Shown here: positions 34,701-44,121 of the stretch, one piece after another
How the letters are laid out: each line of letters begins with the position of its first letter
How positions within the stretch are numbered: position 1 is the stretch's first letter
From: Corallium rubrum
Lineage: Eukaryota > Cnidaria > Anthozoa > Scleralcyonacea > Coralliidae
Length of the DNA: 64,000 nt
Direction of reading: 5' to 3'
Assembly: GCA_964035015.1 (NCBI GenBank)
Contig: OZ036004.1
Span: 10,199,076-10,263,075 of the forward strand
The notes under the pieces: generated by a model
What the model saw: only the letters and a program-made list of their open reading frames with translations
Told to the model about the DNA's origin: nothing
The model's database searches: none
Translations under genes and position numbers: made by a program

Positions 34701-37700
34701 GAAAGAAAGCGAAAGGACTACAGTGTTTTACCTTGACACTTTTACAGAATGTATTGTTATTTTAATAAAGTTGTTACGAGTTAAAACCTGTCCACACTGC
34801 ATACCAGTACAGTAAAACACTAGTAATCGAATGGATCGCTTTGGATTGTGAAGAAGCTGATTGAATTATCGAAGAAGTTTTGTCAGAGCCAAGACTTGAT
34901 AAATATAACATCGCTTGAAGACAATTCCAGAACCCAGTCAACAATGAGTGTTGAAGACAAAAAGCAAGAAAGAAGCAAGGCCAAGATGGCAGTTACAGTT
35001 TCTTCCAGACGCTTGATCGGTGCAGCCAACCGAGATGCTGACTACGAGATCATGAAAAGTTTGATGATCGAACTTGAAAAGGTATTTGATGACTTTTGTA
35101 ATGTGAACGAAGAGTTCGAAATCCTTGTATCTGACGTTCGAAACGCGGAACACCTTGTAGTAAATGGGGAAGACATTAAAACCTACAGGGAAAGTGTGAA
35201 TCAAAGTTATCAGGAAGCTAGGAATGTGTTTTTGCAAATGAAGGCAACAAACCAACAAATTCTAAAAGACAAAGCAGCTGGACCAGTCAGAGCTGCTCTC
35301 AAGAAAGATTTCTGTAGAATACATGAACTAATCACAGTAATTGACAAGAACTTTGAATTTGAGAATCTCAATTCACAAGCCTTACAGTTAGACAAGAATG
35401 ATTTGCAATCAATTTTGAACGTTATTTGTGATAACATGACGAAGCTTGGCTCTATTGAAACCTCAGAGAAAGACATCCATTTACAGAAGGAAGTAGATGC
35501 TATTGTGGGAATGGTTTATAATAGAATCAGGAGGATAAACATTTATTTACATGGACACCAAGCCCCAACCAAGTCCACAGCTTTGCCATCACAGGGTGAG
35601 TCTCATTCTACTTTTGACAGTACTACATTGCATGCAACTCCTATATCAGTGGCCCCTGAGATATCAGTGAACGATTCATCCCCAACCAATATGGTGCAAC
35701 CAGTGGTAAGCTCCATGTCCCCAAGTGTCACAGAAACCACCACCTTTTCTCCAATGATCACAGTTACCACACCCACTACAAGCACCAGTTTAATGGGACA
35801 GCAACCCTTGATGTCTACAGACATTAATGCTAGTGTAAGATTGCCCAGTCCAAATTCTATGATTCATTTGAAGAAAATGGCTTTACCTACATTTTCGGGT
35901 CTAAGAAAAGATTGGCCAGAATTCAAGGCAGTATGGAAGTCGGTAGCTGAAACAGCATATGGTAATAAAACAGCTCTAGCACATGAACTGAAAAGGTCTG
36001 TGAAAGGAGAAGCCAAACTTCGCATTAGATCAGTTTATGTCACGAAGCCAGAAGCCTATGATATTATGTGGGAGAAGTTGGAGAGTCACTATGAAGATGC
36101 CAGTGCCAGTGTCCAAGCCGCTTTAGAGGACCTTCACAAGCTGAGACCTGTGAAAGAAGAAGATTACAAAGCTCTGGTTGAGCTAGTTGATGAAGTAGAG
36201 TCAGCCTACAGTCAGTTGGAGGAGCTGAAACAGTTGAACACTCTGACCATGAGAGATGTGGATTTCATCAGTGAATTGTTACCTTGCCATTTGAAAGTTG
36301 ACTGGCGACGCAAGTATCGTGACATGTCATCAGCTGAGAAAATCCAGCCTTTTGGTCCTTTTATGAAGTTCCTTGAGTGTGAGCGTGCAGCAGTGGCCCG
36401 CCTGGCTGAGAATCAGTCCCCTAAGAAGAGGATTAATGAGTTTGATAGAAGTGAGCGGAGGAAACAACAGAGCCACCATGCTGAAAGTGGTCGACAACCT
36501 CAGCAGAGAAGGTATTATAAGTGTGCCTTTCCATCTCATAGGAAGGATACAATAAACCACACCACACAGCAATGCAAAGAGTTTCAAAAGTTGCCTGTCA
36601 GTGGAAAGCAAGGGAAGTATGAGCTATTGAAACAAGTGAATGCTTGTTTCATATGTTTTGGTGATCACAGGAAACAGAATTGCCTGAAAAAAGTGCCATG
36701 TTCTTCATGTGGAAGCGAACAACACCATTCTTTACTGTGCAAGCCAAAAGATACTGAAGAAAAAGCTGAATCTCCTGAAGAAAAGAGGAAATCTCCCAGT
36801 GATGAAAATAAAGAAACAAAGTCTCATGCTTCACAAATTGATTCCCTGGCTTTATATCCTATTCATCAAGCTATAGTCGCTGACAGTGGCAAGAAGGTTT
36901 CTGTCTTCTGTGATGGAGGTTCAAATGCCAGTTACATCACCCATCGAGCAGCGGACAGAATTAAAGCAAAGAAGCTGAAACAACTTGCTCTTGATGTAAC
37001 AACAATGGGAAATGTTGAAAAAACCTATGATACCTGGCAATATGAATTTTCAATCAGGACGAGTAATGGCAAGAAGGTGACCATTAACGCCTTTGGTATG
37101 GATCAAATTACAGGCCCAGTGAGTAAGCTGGACTCTAGTGTCCTAGTGAAGCTATTCCCTGATTATGATCCTGAAAGTCTTCAGAGAAAGTCAACACATG
37201 TGGATGTTCTACTTGGATGTGATTACTTTGGTCTCCATCCAAAACAAGAAGAGGCCAAATGTGGTGACAACTTGAGCATCATGAGTGGTGCATTGGGGAT
37301 TTGTCTTCAAGGTGCCCACCCCGACCTAACCGAGGGAACAAGGTACGATGCCAACCTCGTAAAGACAATACACGACGTCAACGCCAAGGCTGAAACATAC
37401 AAGATTCGCCTAGATTCACATCCGGAGCTTCAGCCGGATTCTGGTCGACATGCTAAGCTTATCGATGGTACAGGAGGACTAAAAGGACTCCAGTGTTCTG
37501 CAAATACAGCTCGTTCCTTTGGTAACAGAAGAGAAGAAAACCAAGTTGAAAATTTCATCTGCGGAGAAGAACTTGGTACAGAAACCTCCCCACGTCGTGG
37601 TGAAAGTCCATTGAGCCGTGGTGAAAGTCCATTGAGCCGTGGTGAAAGTCCATTGAGTCGTGGTGAAAGTCTATTGAGTCGTGACGAAAGTCCATTGAGT

Positions 37701-40700
37701 CGTAGTGATTGCCAAGATGAACTAAATCGCAGTCTTGAAAGTAAGGATACACGTCTTTCAGAAACGAAAGACATGGAACGCGATAATCTGGTCGGTGATG
37801 GTAAAAATCAAGTTACCTCTCTTCCTGGTAAAGATCAAGAAGATAAGATTACCGTTCGTGTTCCTGTTCCAACGCATGATTCTGAAGTGGCCGACCTTTC
37901 TTCTGAACGCCAAGACACACAAAGTCTTAACCATGACGACAGTTCAACCAATCTGGTTAGTGATGGTAAAAGTCGTGTTAGCGCACCATCTGAGAATGGT
38001 ATCTCAGTCGAATCTCAAGTATTACTTAACGACAAACCTGACCAGAAAGTCATTAGCCAATTCCAAACGAAAGAGGAGAAACCAGATGCTCAGTCTGAGA
38101 AGAGGGATGGCGGTGAAAGTCTAGTTACATCGAAGAATAACTCTGATCTGAATACACCCAACCTTACTCAGGAGAAAGAAGTAAATTTGGATACTTCATT
38201 TCATAAAAAAGTTGAAAGTAGGCCTGCAAGGTCTACACAAGACGTCAACAATGGCACCACCATTGTCCAGATGAATGATTCCGAATCTAATGATTGCATT
38301 GAGATTGAGGACGTTGATAGTGGAAATAACAGCTGTGATTTTAATAACAACCTGGCGTGTAATGATGTCAAGGTTGTATCAGATACCCCAGTAGACAGTG
38401 AAGTCGACAAAACTACCACCTCCGTTCAGGTGAAAGCCCAGTCATTGGATGATCTTTCTAGCAACGGTCTAAATATGAAGAGTGGTGAAGTTGGCATTAC
38501 CATCAACCTTGTCCAGGCGAAAGCTTCCTCATTGGATAATCTATCTGACGAACATGATAATGGTCCAAACGTGAAGAGTGGCGAAGTTGGTGTAGCTACC
38601 AGCCTTGTCCAAATGAAAGCTTGTGCGTTGGATAATCTGTCTGTTGGGAATGGTAATGGTCCAAACAAGAAGAGTGGTGAAGTTGGCACAGGCACCAGCA
38701 AGATGAAAGCTTGTTCGTTGGATAATCTCTCTCACAAAGATGACAATGATCCAAACATGAAGAGCGGTGATGACTTCAAGTTTGATGACGTCAAGTGTGA
38801 TGACAACATAGATACTCAGAAAGCTGAAGACATATCCCTTGGTAACAAAAACGACGTTGGTGGTGATATGGATGGTGGTGATATGGATGGTGGTGATATG
38901 GATGGTGGTGATATGGATGGAGTAGAGAATGGCTTAACCTGGGTGTTTGGTCCTGCAGATAGTCCTTGGTATCAAGGAGCGGTCGAGTCTTTGGTGAAAA
39001 GTGCCAAACGAGCTATTCACTTTGCGGTAAACAATCAACGTCTTACGGTACCAGAATTCCTTACAGTGTGCAGTGAAGCTTCGAACCTGCTGAATGAGAG
39101 GCCTATTGGCACGCTCCCAAGCACAGATTCTGAGCTGAACATTCTTACCCCTAACAGTCTGCTGTTAGGACGGGCAACTGCTAAGAATCCTGGCGGATGT
39201 CAACCTTACAGTCGCAACGCAAAAACGCGATATCATATCGTTCAAACAGTCGTCGATGAATTTTGGAAAAGGTGGACTGAGCTGTATGCTCCTTCCTTGG
39301 TAGTACGTCGCAAGTGGAACACATCAAATCGTAATCTGTGTCCGGGTGATGTCGTGATAGTTGCCGACAAGAACACAAAGAGAGGAGAGTATCAAATGGG
39401 ATTAATCAAGGAAGTATTTCCTAGTCGAGATGGCAAAGTACGTCGCGTATCGGTGATGTATAAGAACTTCCAAGCGGGAGAGAAAGCGCAAGAGTACAAA
39501 GGAGTTCGAGAAGCAGTTGTCGTGACTCGAAGTGCCCAGCGCCTAGCTTTAGTAGTACCGGTCGATTATGATTCGAAGGAAGATGATTCAGACTAGGAAT
39601 CATGCAGAAGAAGAAGCTGCCTAAACCTGGCAAGACTGACAATTTAAACGAGATGTTAACTAACACTGCTAAATATTATTGTTGTAATTTGGTATAGACG
39701 CGATCGCATCGACCCCTATCCTCCTGGTGTATTGGATTGGATTACAATTATCGCGCGATCGCCTTTTGAGTTATGTTTTTATGTTGCATTTTTACTTTTT
39801 TGTTGCTATGGCTACGCACGGCCTCGAGGTGGTAAGGCGCTGAAAGAAAGCGAAAGGACTACAGTGTTTTACCTTGACACTTTTACAGAATGTATTGTTA
39901 TTTTAATAAAGTTGTTACGAGTTAAAACCTGTCCACACTGCATACCAGTACAATTATATAAGATTGTTATATCAGTTGTAATTCAGTCTTTGGGACTGCA
40001 ATAATTGATTTAATAAACGATTCATCTATCTATATCTTATTACCTTATTACCATGCTATAGTTGGCTATGTGTGTATGTCTTTAGTGCTTATTACTAATT
40101 GCTACACTTTGGCTATTATCACCATGCTATAATGCAGGTATGTGCATGGTCTTAGCCAGAGGCCCGTCCACCCGTCTTTTGGACGGGCATTTTTGAAAGT
40201 GAACGGGCAAAAATTTATTAAAACAAAACTTCAGTATTTCGTTTTTAGTTCTTTAATACAACTGTACACTGTACAAGCTTTAGTTTTGCAGTCATTGCAC
40301 ATACCTTGACCATAAGACCACAAGATACAAGTTCCTATATTTTTGTGTGAAATATTTAGTATTTTAGAACTAAATTTGGCGATTATTTTAATCTACAAAG
40401 GGCGAACGTGAACCATAACCCTATCAACATGACAACATCACGTATTAGCATAATTGCATTCTACAACCAAATAGCAGTTTGCTCTCCAATTTAGAGTACT
40501 TTTGTTTTCCAGAATGCTCGGAATCACGTTTTCAGAAGATCTGATTTCAAAATTTTTCTGTGGTGAGGGGGGGGGGGGGGGGCATGGCCCCAGAAGACAC
40601 CCCTAGTAGTGCGGGCACTTTTGGACGTTATGTGTGTATGTCTTTAGTGCTTATTTCCCTTTTGAAAATCATTTGTCATTTTTGGGGTTTTTCTCTTTCT

Positions 40701-43700
40701 TTTTTTCTTTTTGAGAATATGTGGTTAGCTTTTTTTTGCATGTGTAACTTGTCTGTATTTATTTGACTGTATTTATGTGCAAGTATGCTTTACATTTGTT
40801 ATAGTTTAGATTGCAGCGTTATTACAATATTAACAAATAGTTTAGATTGCAGCGTTATTACAATATTACTGGTAATAAGAAAAAAATTATCAAAGCAACA
40901 GTCTTATTTCTTGCATGGTGTAACGCAGCCATCTGATGACCAACATCGGTGCAAGTGACCACATGCGGAACAGAACCAAGAGGACACCTGCAGAGAACAA
41001 CTGCAATGATAAGGACAGCAAGGTGAGAGCCCATGCCAATGCAGGCCACCAGTACAAGCAAACACAGACCAACCCCAGTGACGCTGAGGAGCCCAATTAA
41101 TATAGGCAACACCCAGAGTAGCCAGGAAACCAGCCAGACTTACTGGCGTAATGCAACACATGACAGGAAGCAGACCTGGAGTAGCCAGGGACACACACCC
41201 ACCCTACGTACATTATCACCCAGAGTGGCCGGGGAACAGGCCAGATGTTATGTACTGGCGCGAAACACACAAGTGAGCAGACGGGGTGGTGGGAACCCAT
41301 CCCACACACCCCCTCCCACCTGGTGGTGGGCTGTGTAATAGTGGACAATCAGCTGACAGGCCAGTAGCTGAAAGCACCCATACAGTCCCCAATGACCGTC
41401 CAGCAGCAGCAAGCACAAATACAGTCCCCTAACAACTGTGCGGCAAAAACAGCGCACAGACCCACAAGAACAGCACCTGTGAACCGGCAACAAAGTCACG
41501 CCAGGATACACTGCACACCACACCCACTGCCAGAACTTGGAGCATCGAGGAAGCAGAGAAGGGTGGGAGGGAAGCAACATGTATGAAAGCTGTACCCAAC
41601 TAAACCAAAGGCCAAGCCGGACAGACCAGTGAGACCACAGGTTAGAGGTAACCGGAAATGCCAAATCCCCCTGGAAGTAATTAAGGTACTGAAACAACAC
41701 AAACACACTTTGCCTGGTTAATTATTTTTATTACATAAATCCATTGTGCTGTCTGTCATTTTCCCCCTTCTAAAGTGGATGTTCACATCTATAGGGTGTT
41801 GGTGCCACAGTGGTTAACACATGTGTTTTTCACCCCTGCCACCATGCAGGGGTGCCAGAAGCTACTTAAGGCGGCGGGGGCAGCCATATAAAAAGGGCAC
41901 CTTTTCTCAGCATTAATTTTTGCATGTGGTAATTACTATTTGCCAATTTTGCTGTATAGCATAAAATAACCAAAAGCCATTATATAATAAATTACAATGT
42001 ACTGAAAAAGTAAATTCAATGACTGAATTGTACATATTGATGCCACATTCCTATTTACATTTAAGAAAACATGACTATCATAAGTTGTATTATACATATA
42101 GCTAGTGCATGTGGTACGTTTGCGAGCTTTGTGTGATGCAACAGACGTTTGGTGGACGTTCGTCAAGTTCAATTACTCAAAAAAAATTTGAGCCCCAGAC
42201 AGGGTTCGAACCTGCAACCTTCTAATGACTGGTTAATGATGTTAATCAGATAATGTCAGCCAAGGTAAAACATGACATCCTTAATGAAATCACAAAACAC
42301 CCACCAAGTTAAAAAGGTCTGAGCAGAATTAAGACAGAATTAAGTAACCCAAGGTAAAATTATGTAATAAAAGTAGCGTGCTGTGTAGGCAGTGTAGAAA
42401 CAACAATCGAAATATAATAAGGTTAGATATGTAACTGCCGAAACAGAGAATGTAGGAGTCTAACGTTTCGAGCGAAGGCCCGTCGTCAGAGAGAAATGTG
42501 AAGACTGTTTCGGCAGTATATATCTAACCTTACTATATTTCAAGGCAAAATTAGTTTGCTGCCTCCCCGCGGTCTGGAGAAATAAACTAGGTTGTAAGAC
42601 ATTTTCCATGTTAATACAACAGTAATCTAATAGTAATTAATACGATAATACGAATGGTACTTTCTGGTTCGATTCCTGCTCAGTAATCAGATTAAGGTTT
42701 CACCTGGGTGACATGTGAGAAAAGTGCTTCTGAGTTTAACACCACTATCAAGTGTACAAAATTTTCAGATTTTTGTAAATTCAGCAGCACTGCCAAGCAT
42801 ACTAGACTTTCAGATTTTTGTACTCATGGTGCATGCAGCCAAGCATACAAAATTTTCAGAATTTTTGTACACTCAGCACCACTGCCCATAGGCTGTGGAA
42901 AATAGGTTTGGTATGGGGGGCTGAACTTCGAGTGCCGAAGGTGTGAGAAACCTCTAGGGGGGTCTGGGGGCATGCCCCCCCTGGAAAATTTTGATATCTA
43001 GAGTCTCTGAAATGGCACTTCCTGCATTTTGGGGGAAAATTTTAGAGAATCCTAAACGTTATAAAGCCTTTACTGCCCACAACAATTTTTTCATTATTTT
43101 TCATTTTTTCAGCCTTTCTTAATTCTCTGAAACAGCAATTCATTGTTCAAACTTTGAGAAACATTTCATACTTCTGGTCAGCAGTCATCAAATGCTAATA
43201 CTGGAGTACTTCATGAAATGAGTTTTGAGCTATCACATGATCATGATTTTTCTTACGATTGTCACCCTGCAGTGATATGGAATTTTCAAAATGCTGTATA
43301 CCGAAGATGTATAAATATTCAACGTATAATCACCCTTACCTTCAGCACATATGCAGGGGGGCTCAGCCCCCCTTTTCTCCACTCTTACAAAGTTGGGGGG
43401 CTTTAGCTCCCCCCCCCCCCCAGCCAAACCCCCCAGCCCCCGGTTCCACCGGCCATGCCACTGCAAGCATACAAAATTTTCAGAATTTTTGTACAGTCAG
43501 CACCACTGCCAAGCATACAAAATTTTCAGAATTTTTGTACAGTCAGCACCACTGCCAAGCGTACAAAATTTTCAGATTTTTGTACAGAAGGCAGTGGAGA
43601 CTGTACAAAACTTTTAAATTTTTGCCCCCAAAAAATTCCAATGTCCCCCGATTAAACAAAAAATAAAACAAAACCTACCTTATTCCTCCCTCTCCAACAC

Positions 43701-44121
43701 AGTGCTGTACATAGCCCCGACATCTCGACGCCACATGTCGTAAGTCCACACAACCTTGCACGACCAAGTCATAACACGAACTCAATTTCTTCGCGTCTTC
43801 CCCAATTTCAACTCCAGTTTTTAAAATGTTTCTCTCTTCTAAAATATCCTTTAATTTATCTGGTAGCCTGGCGTTCATTTGACACAACCGTATCAAGAAA
43901 CATCTTCCATGAGGAAAAGCTAATTGAAGTAATGCCACAGGACAAACTGGGCTTTCTTCTTCGACTTCTTTTCTTTCCCGGCTATAAACCCATTCACAGT
44001 CCAGTCCCAACACGACAACTTCGTACGGGTATTTCTCAACTTCTTTAGTCAGCTCTTCATTACACGCGTCTAAGTCTTCAAAAACAAACACGCCTGTATC
44101 ATTCTCTTCCACGTCCACCAT
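28283..44121 (-). CDS. EXD2: EXD2-like 3'-5' exonuclease, copy B (four exons)
   Basis: Paralogue of EXD2-A. Exons are 43679-44121, 30290-31374, 29673-29906 and 28283-28707, with matching phases, GT..AG borders and 729 codons including the stop. The exonuclease motifs are intact (LDCEW, GEDAKKL, YAANDA), as are the zinc-type residues (CVVCGR, SHDVLLLCPDCH). Two parts of the C-terminal domain differ. CDKRKAGWYMYRN of copy A is reduced to CDKSACCRK, and the stretch with KFEPSGRPLDP is missing because exon 3 starts later. The last exon reads nine codons further than copy A. Intron 1 has grown to 12.3 kb through a LINE and a BEL/Pao element; introns 2 and 3 are short. The same in-frame TGA precedes the ATG. 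Whether it is expressed or decaying cannot be told from sequence. Confidence 0.85.
28835..29640. repeat. GATGAGGTGAG minisatellite in EXD2-B intron 3
   Basis: Starts with a (GGTCA)n run near 28850, then GAGATGAGCTGAGGTGATGT-type units from about 29090. It occupies the same intron as the GGTGA array in copy A, so it is a diverged relic of the shared repeat. The long minus-strand ORF here is repeat translation. Confidence 0.9.
29673..29906 (-). CDS. EXD2: EXD2-B exon 3 (shortened)
   Basis: Acceptor TTTTTGCAG ends at 29907; donor GAAG|GTATAT follows 29673. It starts with YVNFKGKKCVVCGR, so it lacks about 27 codons present at the start of EXD2-A exon 3. The phase is preserved. Confidence 0.85.
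30290..31374 (-). CDS. EXD2: EXD2-B exon 2
   Basis: Acceptor TTTGTAG ends at 31375; donor TTAG|GTATGA follows 30290. Exo III (YAANDA) and the acidic Ser-rich linker with MGVQCTESSSADEI repeats are kept. The C-terminal piece is degraded relative to copy A: the tryptophan-containing KAGWYM is gone. Unspliced, the frame would read on to a stop at 30252. Confidence 0.87.
31375..32985. other. EXD2-B intron 1, part before the LINEs
   Basis: 31397-31820 matches intron 1 of copy A, with GTTATAACGCAGCGTAA-type tandem pieces. 31921-31974 is a near-perfect palindrome centred on CAGTCCAAGGACTG. ACTTCTCATGCGCCGAA occurs twice (near 32171 and 32317). A poly-G run at 32701-32719 and a (GT)n run near 32880-32902 follow. 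No coding sequence. Confidence 0.6.
32990..33376 (-). mobile_element. LINE reverse transcriptase fragment
   Basis: The minus strand reads GGVPQGTVLGPILFLVMIND, the conserved RT region before the catalytic motif, then a run with KMKFIVTKCKGLIVDFS and VEKVKSARVLELIIKDD, typical of CR1/L2-like elements. The catalytic FADD region is disrupted. Dead fragment in EXD2-B intron 1. Confidence 0.8.
33645..34581 (+). mobile_element. LINE 3' half, RT to 3' UTR
   Basis: Plus-strand RT: AGIPQGTRIGPWLFL, then KFADDTTISE (catalytic FADD intact) and KCKELRINFS. The C-terminal end includes LEYACQVFHSSLP and a frameshifted tail with LNGRREKLCMKLFN, finishing near 34509. A local duplication near 34250-34275 causes the shift. 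The 3' UTR is interrupted at 34586 by the BEL/Pao element and resumes at 39953. It faces the other LINE fragment, which lies on the opposite strand. Confidence 0.85.
34587..34811 (+). repeat. 5' LTR of the BEL/Pao element
   Basis: 225 bp, matching 39728-39952. It contains TTTTAATAAAGTTG near its 3' end, a likely polyadenylation signal. Confidence 0.92.
34944..39596 (+). CDS. BEL/Pao Gag-protease fused to a repeat-rich insert and integrase C-terminus
   Basis: 1550 codons from the first in-frame ATG; the frame is open from 34848. Gag with a DUF1759-type region starts near residue 313 (LPTFSGLRKDWPEF). Cysteine knuckles follow near residues 567-600 (CFICFGDHRKQNC, CSSCGSEQHHSLLC), then a DUF1758-type aspartic protease (VFCDGGSNASYI near 653, LLGCDYFGLHP near 755). 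Where RT should follow, after about residue 830, there is an acidic low-complexity region of some 500 residues. It has GESPLSR heptads (37596-37710), four units of about 30 residues built around KACxLDNLS and KSGEVG (38430-38775), and a GGDMD run (38859-38918). Near residue 1327 integrase resumes at WVFGPADSPWYQGAVESLVK, close to the last catalytic Glu, followed by a DUF5641-like tail. The RT YxDD, RNase H and first two integrase Asp residues are absent. Confidence 0.9.
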   Translation: MSVEDKKQERSKAKMAVTVSSRRLIGAANRDADYEIMKSLMIELEKVFDDFCNVNEEFEILVSDVRNAEHLVVNGEDIKTYRESVNQSYQEARNVFLQMKATNQQILKDKAAGPVRAALKKDFCRIHELITVIDKNFEFENLNSQALQLDKNDLQSILNVICDNMTKLGSIETSEKDIHLQKEVDAIVGMVYNRIRRINIYLHGHQAPTKSTALPSQGESHSTFDSTTLHATPISVAPEISVNDSSPTNMVQPVVSSMSPSVTETTTFSPMITVTTPTTSTSLMGQQPLMSTDINASVRLPSPNSMIHLKKMALPTFSGLRKDWPEFKAVWKSVAETAYGNKTALAHELKRSVKGEAKLRIRSVYVTKPEAYDIMWEKLESHYEDASASVQAALEDLHKLRPVKEEDYKALVELVDEVESAYSQLEELKQLNTLTMRDVDFISELLPCHLKVDWRRKYRDMSSAEKIQPFGPFMKFLECERAAVARLAENQSPKKRINEFDRSERRKQQSHHAESGRQPQQRRYYKCAFPSHRKDTINHTTQQCKEFQKLPVSGKQGKYELLKQVNACFICFGDHRKQNCLKKVPCSSCGSEQHHSLLCKPKDTEEKAESPEEKRKSPSDENKETKSHASQIDSLALYPIHQAIVADSGKKVSVFCDGGSNASYITHRAADRIKAKKLKQLALDVTTMGNVEKTYDTWQYEFSIRTSNGKKVTINAFGMDQITGPVSKLDSSVLVKLFPDYDPESLQRKSTHVDVLLGCDYFGLHPKQEEAKCGDNLSIMSGALGICLQGAHPDLTEGTRYDANLVKTIHDVNAKAETYKIRLDSHPELQPDSGRHAKLIDGTGGLKGLQCSANTARSFGNRREENQVENFICGEELGTETSPRRGESPLSRGESPLSRGESPLSRGESLLSRDESPLSRSDCQDELNRSLESKDTRLSETKDMERDNLVGDGKNQVTSLPGKDQEDKITVRVPVPTHDSEVADLSSERQDTQSLNHDDSSTNLVSDGKSRVSAPSENGISVESQVLLNDKPDQKVISQFQTKEEKPDAQSEKRDGGESLVTSKNNSDLNTPNLTQEKEVNLDTSFHKKVESRPARSTQDVNNGTTIVQMNDSESNDCIEIEDVDSGNNSCDFNNNLACNDVKVVSDTPVDSEVDKTTTSVQVKAQSLDDLSSNGLNMKSGEVGITINLVQAKASSLDNLSDEHDNGPNVKSGEVGVATSLVQMKACALDNLSVGNGNGPNKKSGEVGTGTSKMKACSLDNLSHKDDNDPNMKSGDDFKFDDVKCDDNIDTQKAEDISLGNKNDVGGDMDGGDMDGGDMDGGDMDGVENGLTWVFGPADSPWYQGAVESLVKSAKRAIHFAVNNQRLTVPEFLTVCSEASNLLNERPIGTLPSTDSELNILTPNSLLLGRATAKNPGGCQPYSRNAKTRYHIVQTVVDEFWKRWTELYAPSLVVRRKWNTSNRNLCPGDVVIVADKNTKRGEYQMGLIKEVFPSRDGKVRRVSVMYKNFQAGEKAQEYKGVREAVVVTRSAQRLALVVPVDYDSKEDDSD
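39728..39952 (+). repeat. 3' LTR of the BEL/Pao element
   Basis: 225 bp, same sequence as the 5' LTR, followed by the ATTAT target duplication and the rest of the LINE tail. Confidence 0.92.
39958..40035 (+). mobile_element. Rest of the LINE 3' tail behind the BEL/Pao insertion
   Basis: Sequence ending TTGATTTAATAAACGATTC continues the 3' UTR of the LINE at 33645-34581, as expected if the BEL/Pao element jumped into it. Confidence 0.6.
40036..42140. other. EXD2-B intron 1, middle part, unclassified repeats
   Basis: 40140-40215 (ACCCGTCTTTTGGACGGGCA) and 40540-40625 (G-run, CATGGCCCC) look like pieces of hAT-type MITEs. GTTTAGATTGCAGCGTTATTACAAT is present twice in direct tandem near 40803-40866. 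41090-41260 has loose direct repeats around CCAGAGTAGCCAGG. 41808-41840 resembles a tRNA A box (TGCCACAGTGGTTAACAC). The ORFs on both strands in 40.9-41.7 kb have no family features and are not called. Confidence 0.45.
42143..42240 (-). mobile_element. tRNA-derived SINE, partial copy
   Basis: Minus strand: GGTTGCAGGTTCGAACCCTG (a pol III B box), followed by a tail with GAGTAATTGAACTTGACGAA and CGTCCACCAAACG. The same body and tail occur at 62862-63030, and a diverged relative at 57660-57790. Confidence 0.7.
42409..42540 (-). mobile_element. Palindrome carrying a hammerhead-like core
   Basis: Arms of about 38 bp (42410-42447 and 42503-42540, with GGTTAGATAT and CTGCCGAAACAG) pair as inverted repeats. 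The loop holds, on the minus strand, CTGACGA, then GGGCCTTCGCTC, then GAAACGTT (42458-42495). The 19-nt stretch GGGCCTTCGCTCGAAACGT also occurs at the 3' end of the Penelope-like element, so this is probably a terminal relic of that family. Confidence 0.65.
42735..42895. repeat. 45-bp minisatellite, EXD2-B intron 1, first block
   Basis: About three units with CACTGCCAAGCATAC and ATTTTCAGATTTTTGTA, the unit seen in copy A intron 1. Confidence 0.9.
42900..43465 (-). mobile_element. hAT-MITE-like insertion splitting the minisatellite
   Basis: Resembles the MITE at 46726-47352 in reverse orientation: GGGGGCATGCCCCCC, CTGAAATGGCACTTCCTGCA, and a right end near GGCCATGCCACTG. It separates two blocks of the 45-bp array. 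The ends are decayed. Confidence 0.5.
43465..43600. repeat. 45-bp minisatellite, EXD2-B intron 1, second block
   Basis: Three units next to exon 1, in the same position relative to the exon as the large array of copy A. Confidence 0.9.
43679..44121 (-). CDS. EXD2: EXD2-B exon 1
   Basis: ATG at 44119-44121, donor AATAAG|GTAGG after 43679. Close match to EXD2-A exon 1 with one extra codon (WVYSRERKE against WVSQDRRE). Exo I Asp and Glu are kept. Confidence 0.9.

Larger units (their letters stand above)
34587..39952 (+). mobile_element. BEL/Pao LTR element lacking RT, RNase H and most of integrase
   Basis: The LTRs of 225 bp (34587-34811 and 39728-39952) appear identical, start TGTATTGGATTGG and end ACCAGTACA. 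ATTAT flanks both ends (34582-34586 and 39953-39957). Gag, zinc knuckles and protease are of BEL/Pao type, and the C-terminal integrase tail is recognisable, but the whole middle of Pol is missing. The reading frame is nevertheless unbroken. No purine tract stands before the 3' LTR (the preceding bases are CTATCCTCCTGG). It must depend on proteins made elsewhere if it moves. Confidence 0.92.

Noticed and set aside
41248-41706. 152-codon minus-strand ORF and shadows on the other strand
   Set aside because: Several overlapping frames are open, cysteine-rich by base composition only, and the DNA shows repeat structure.
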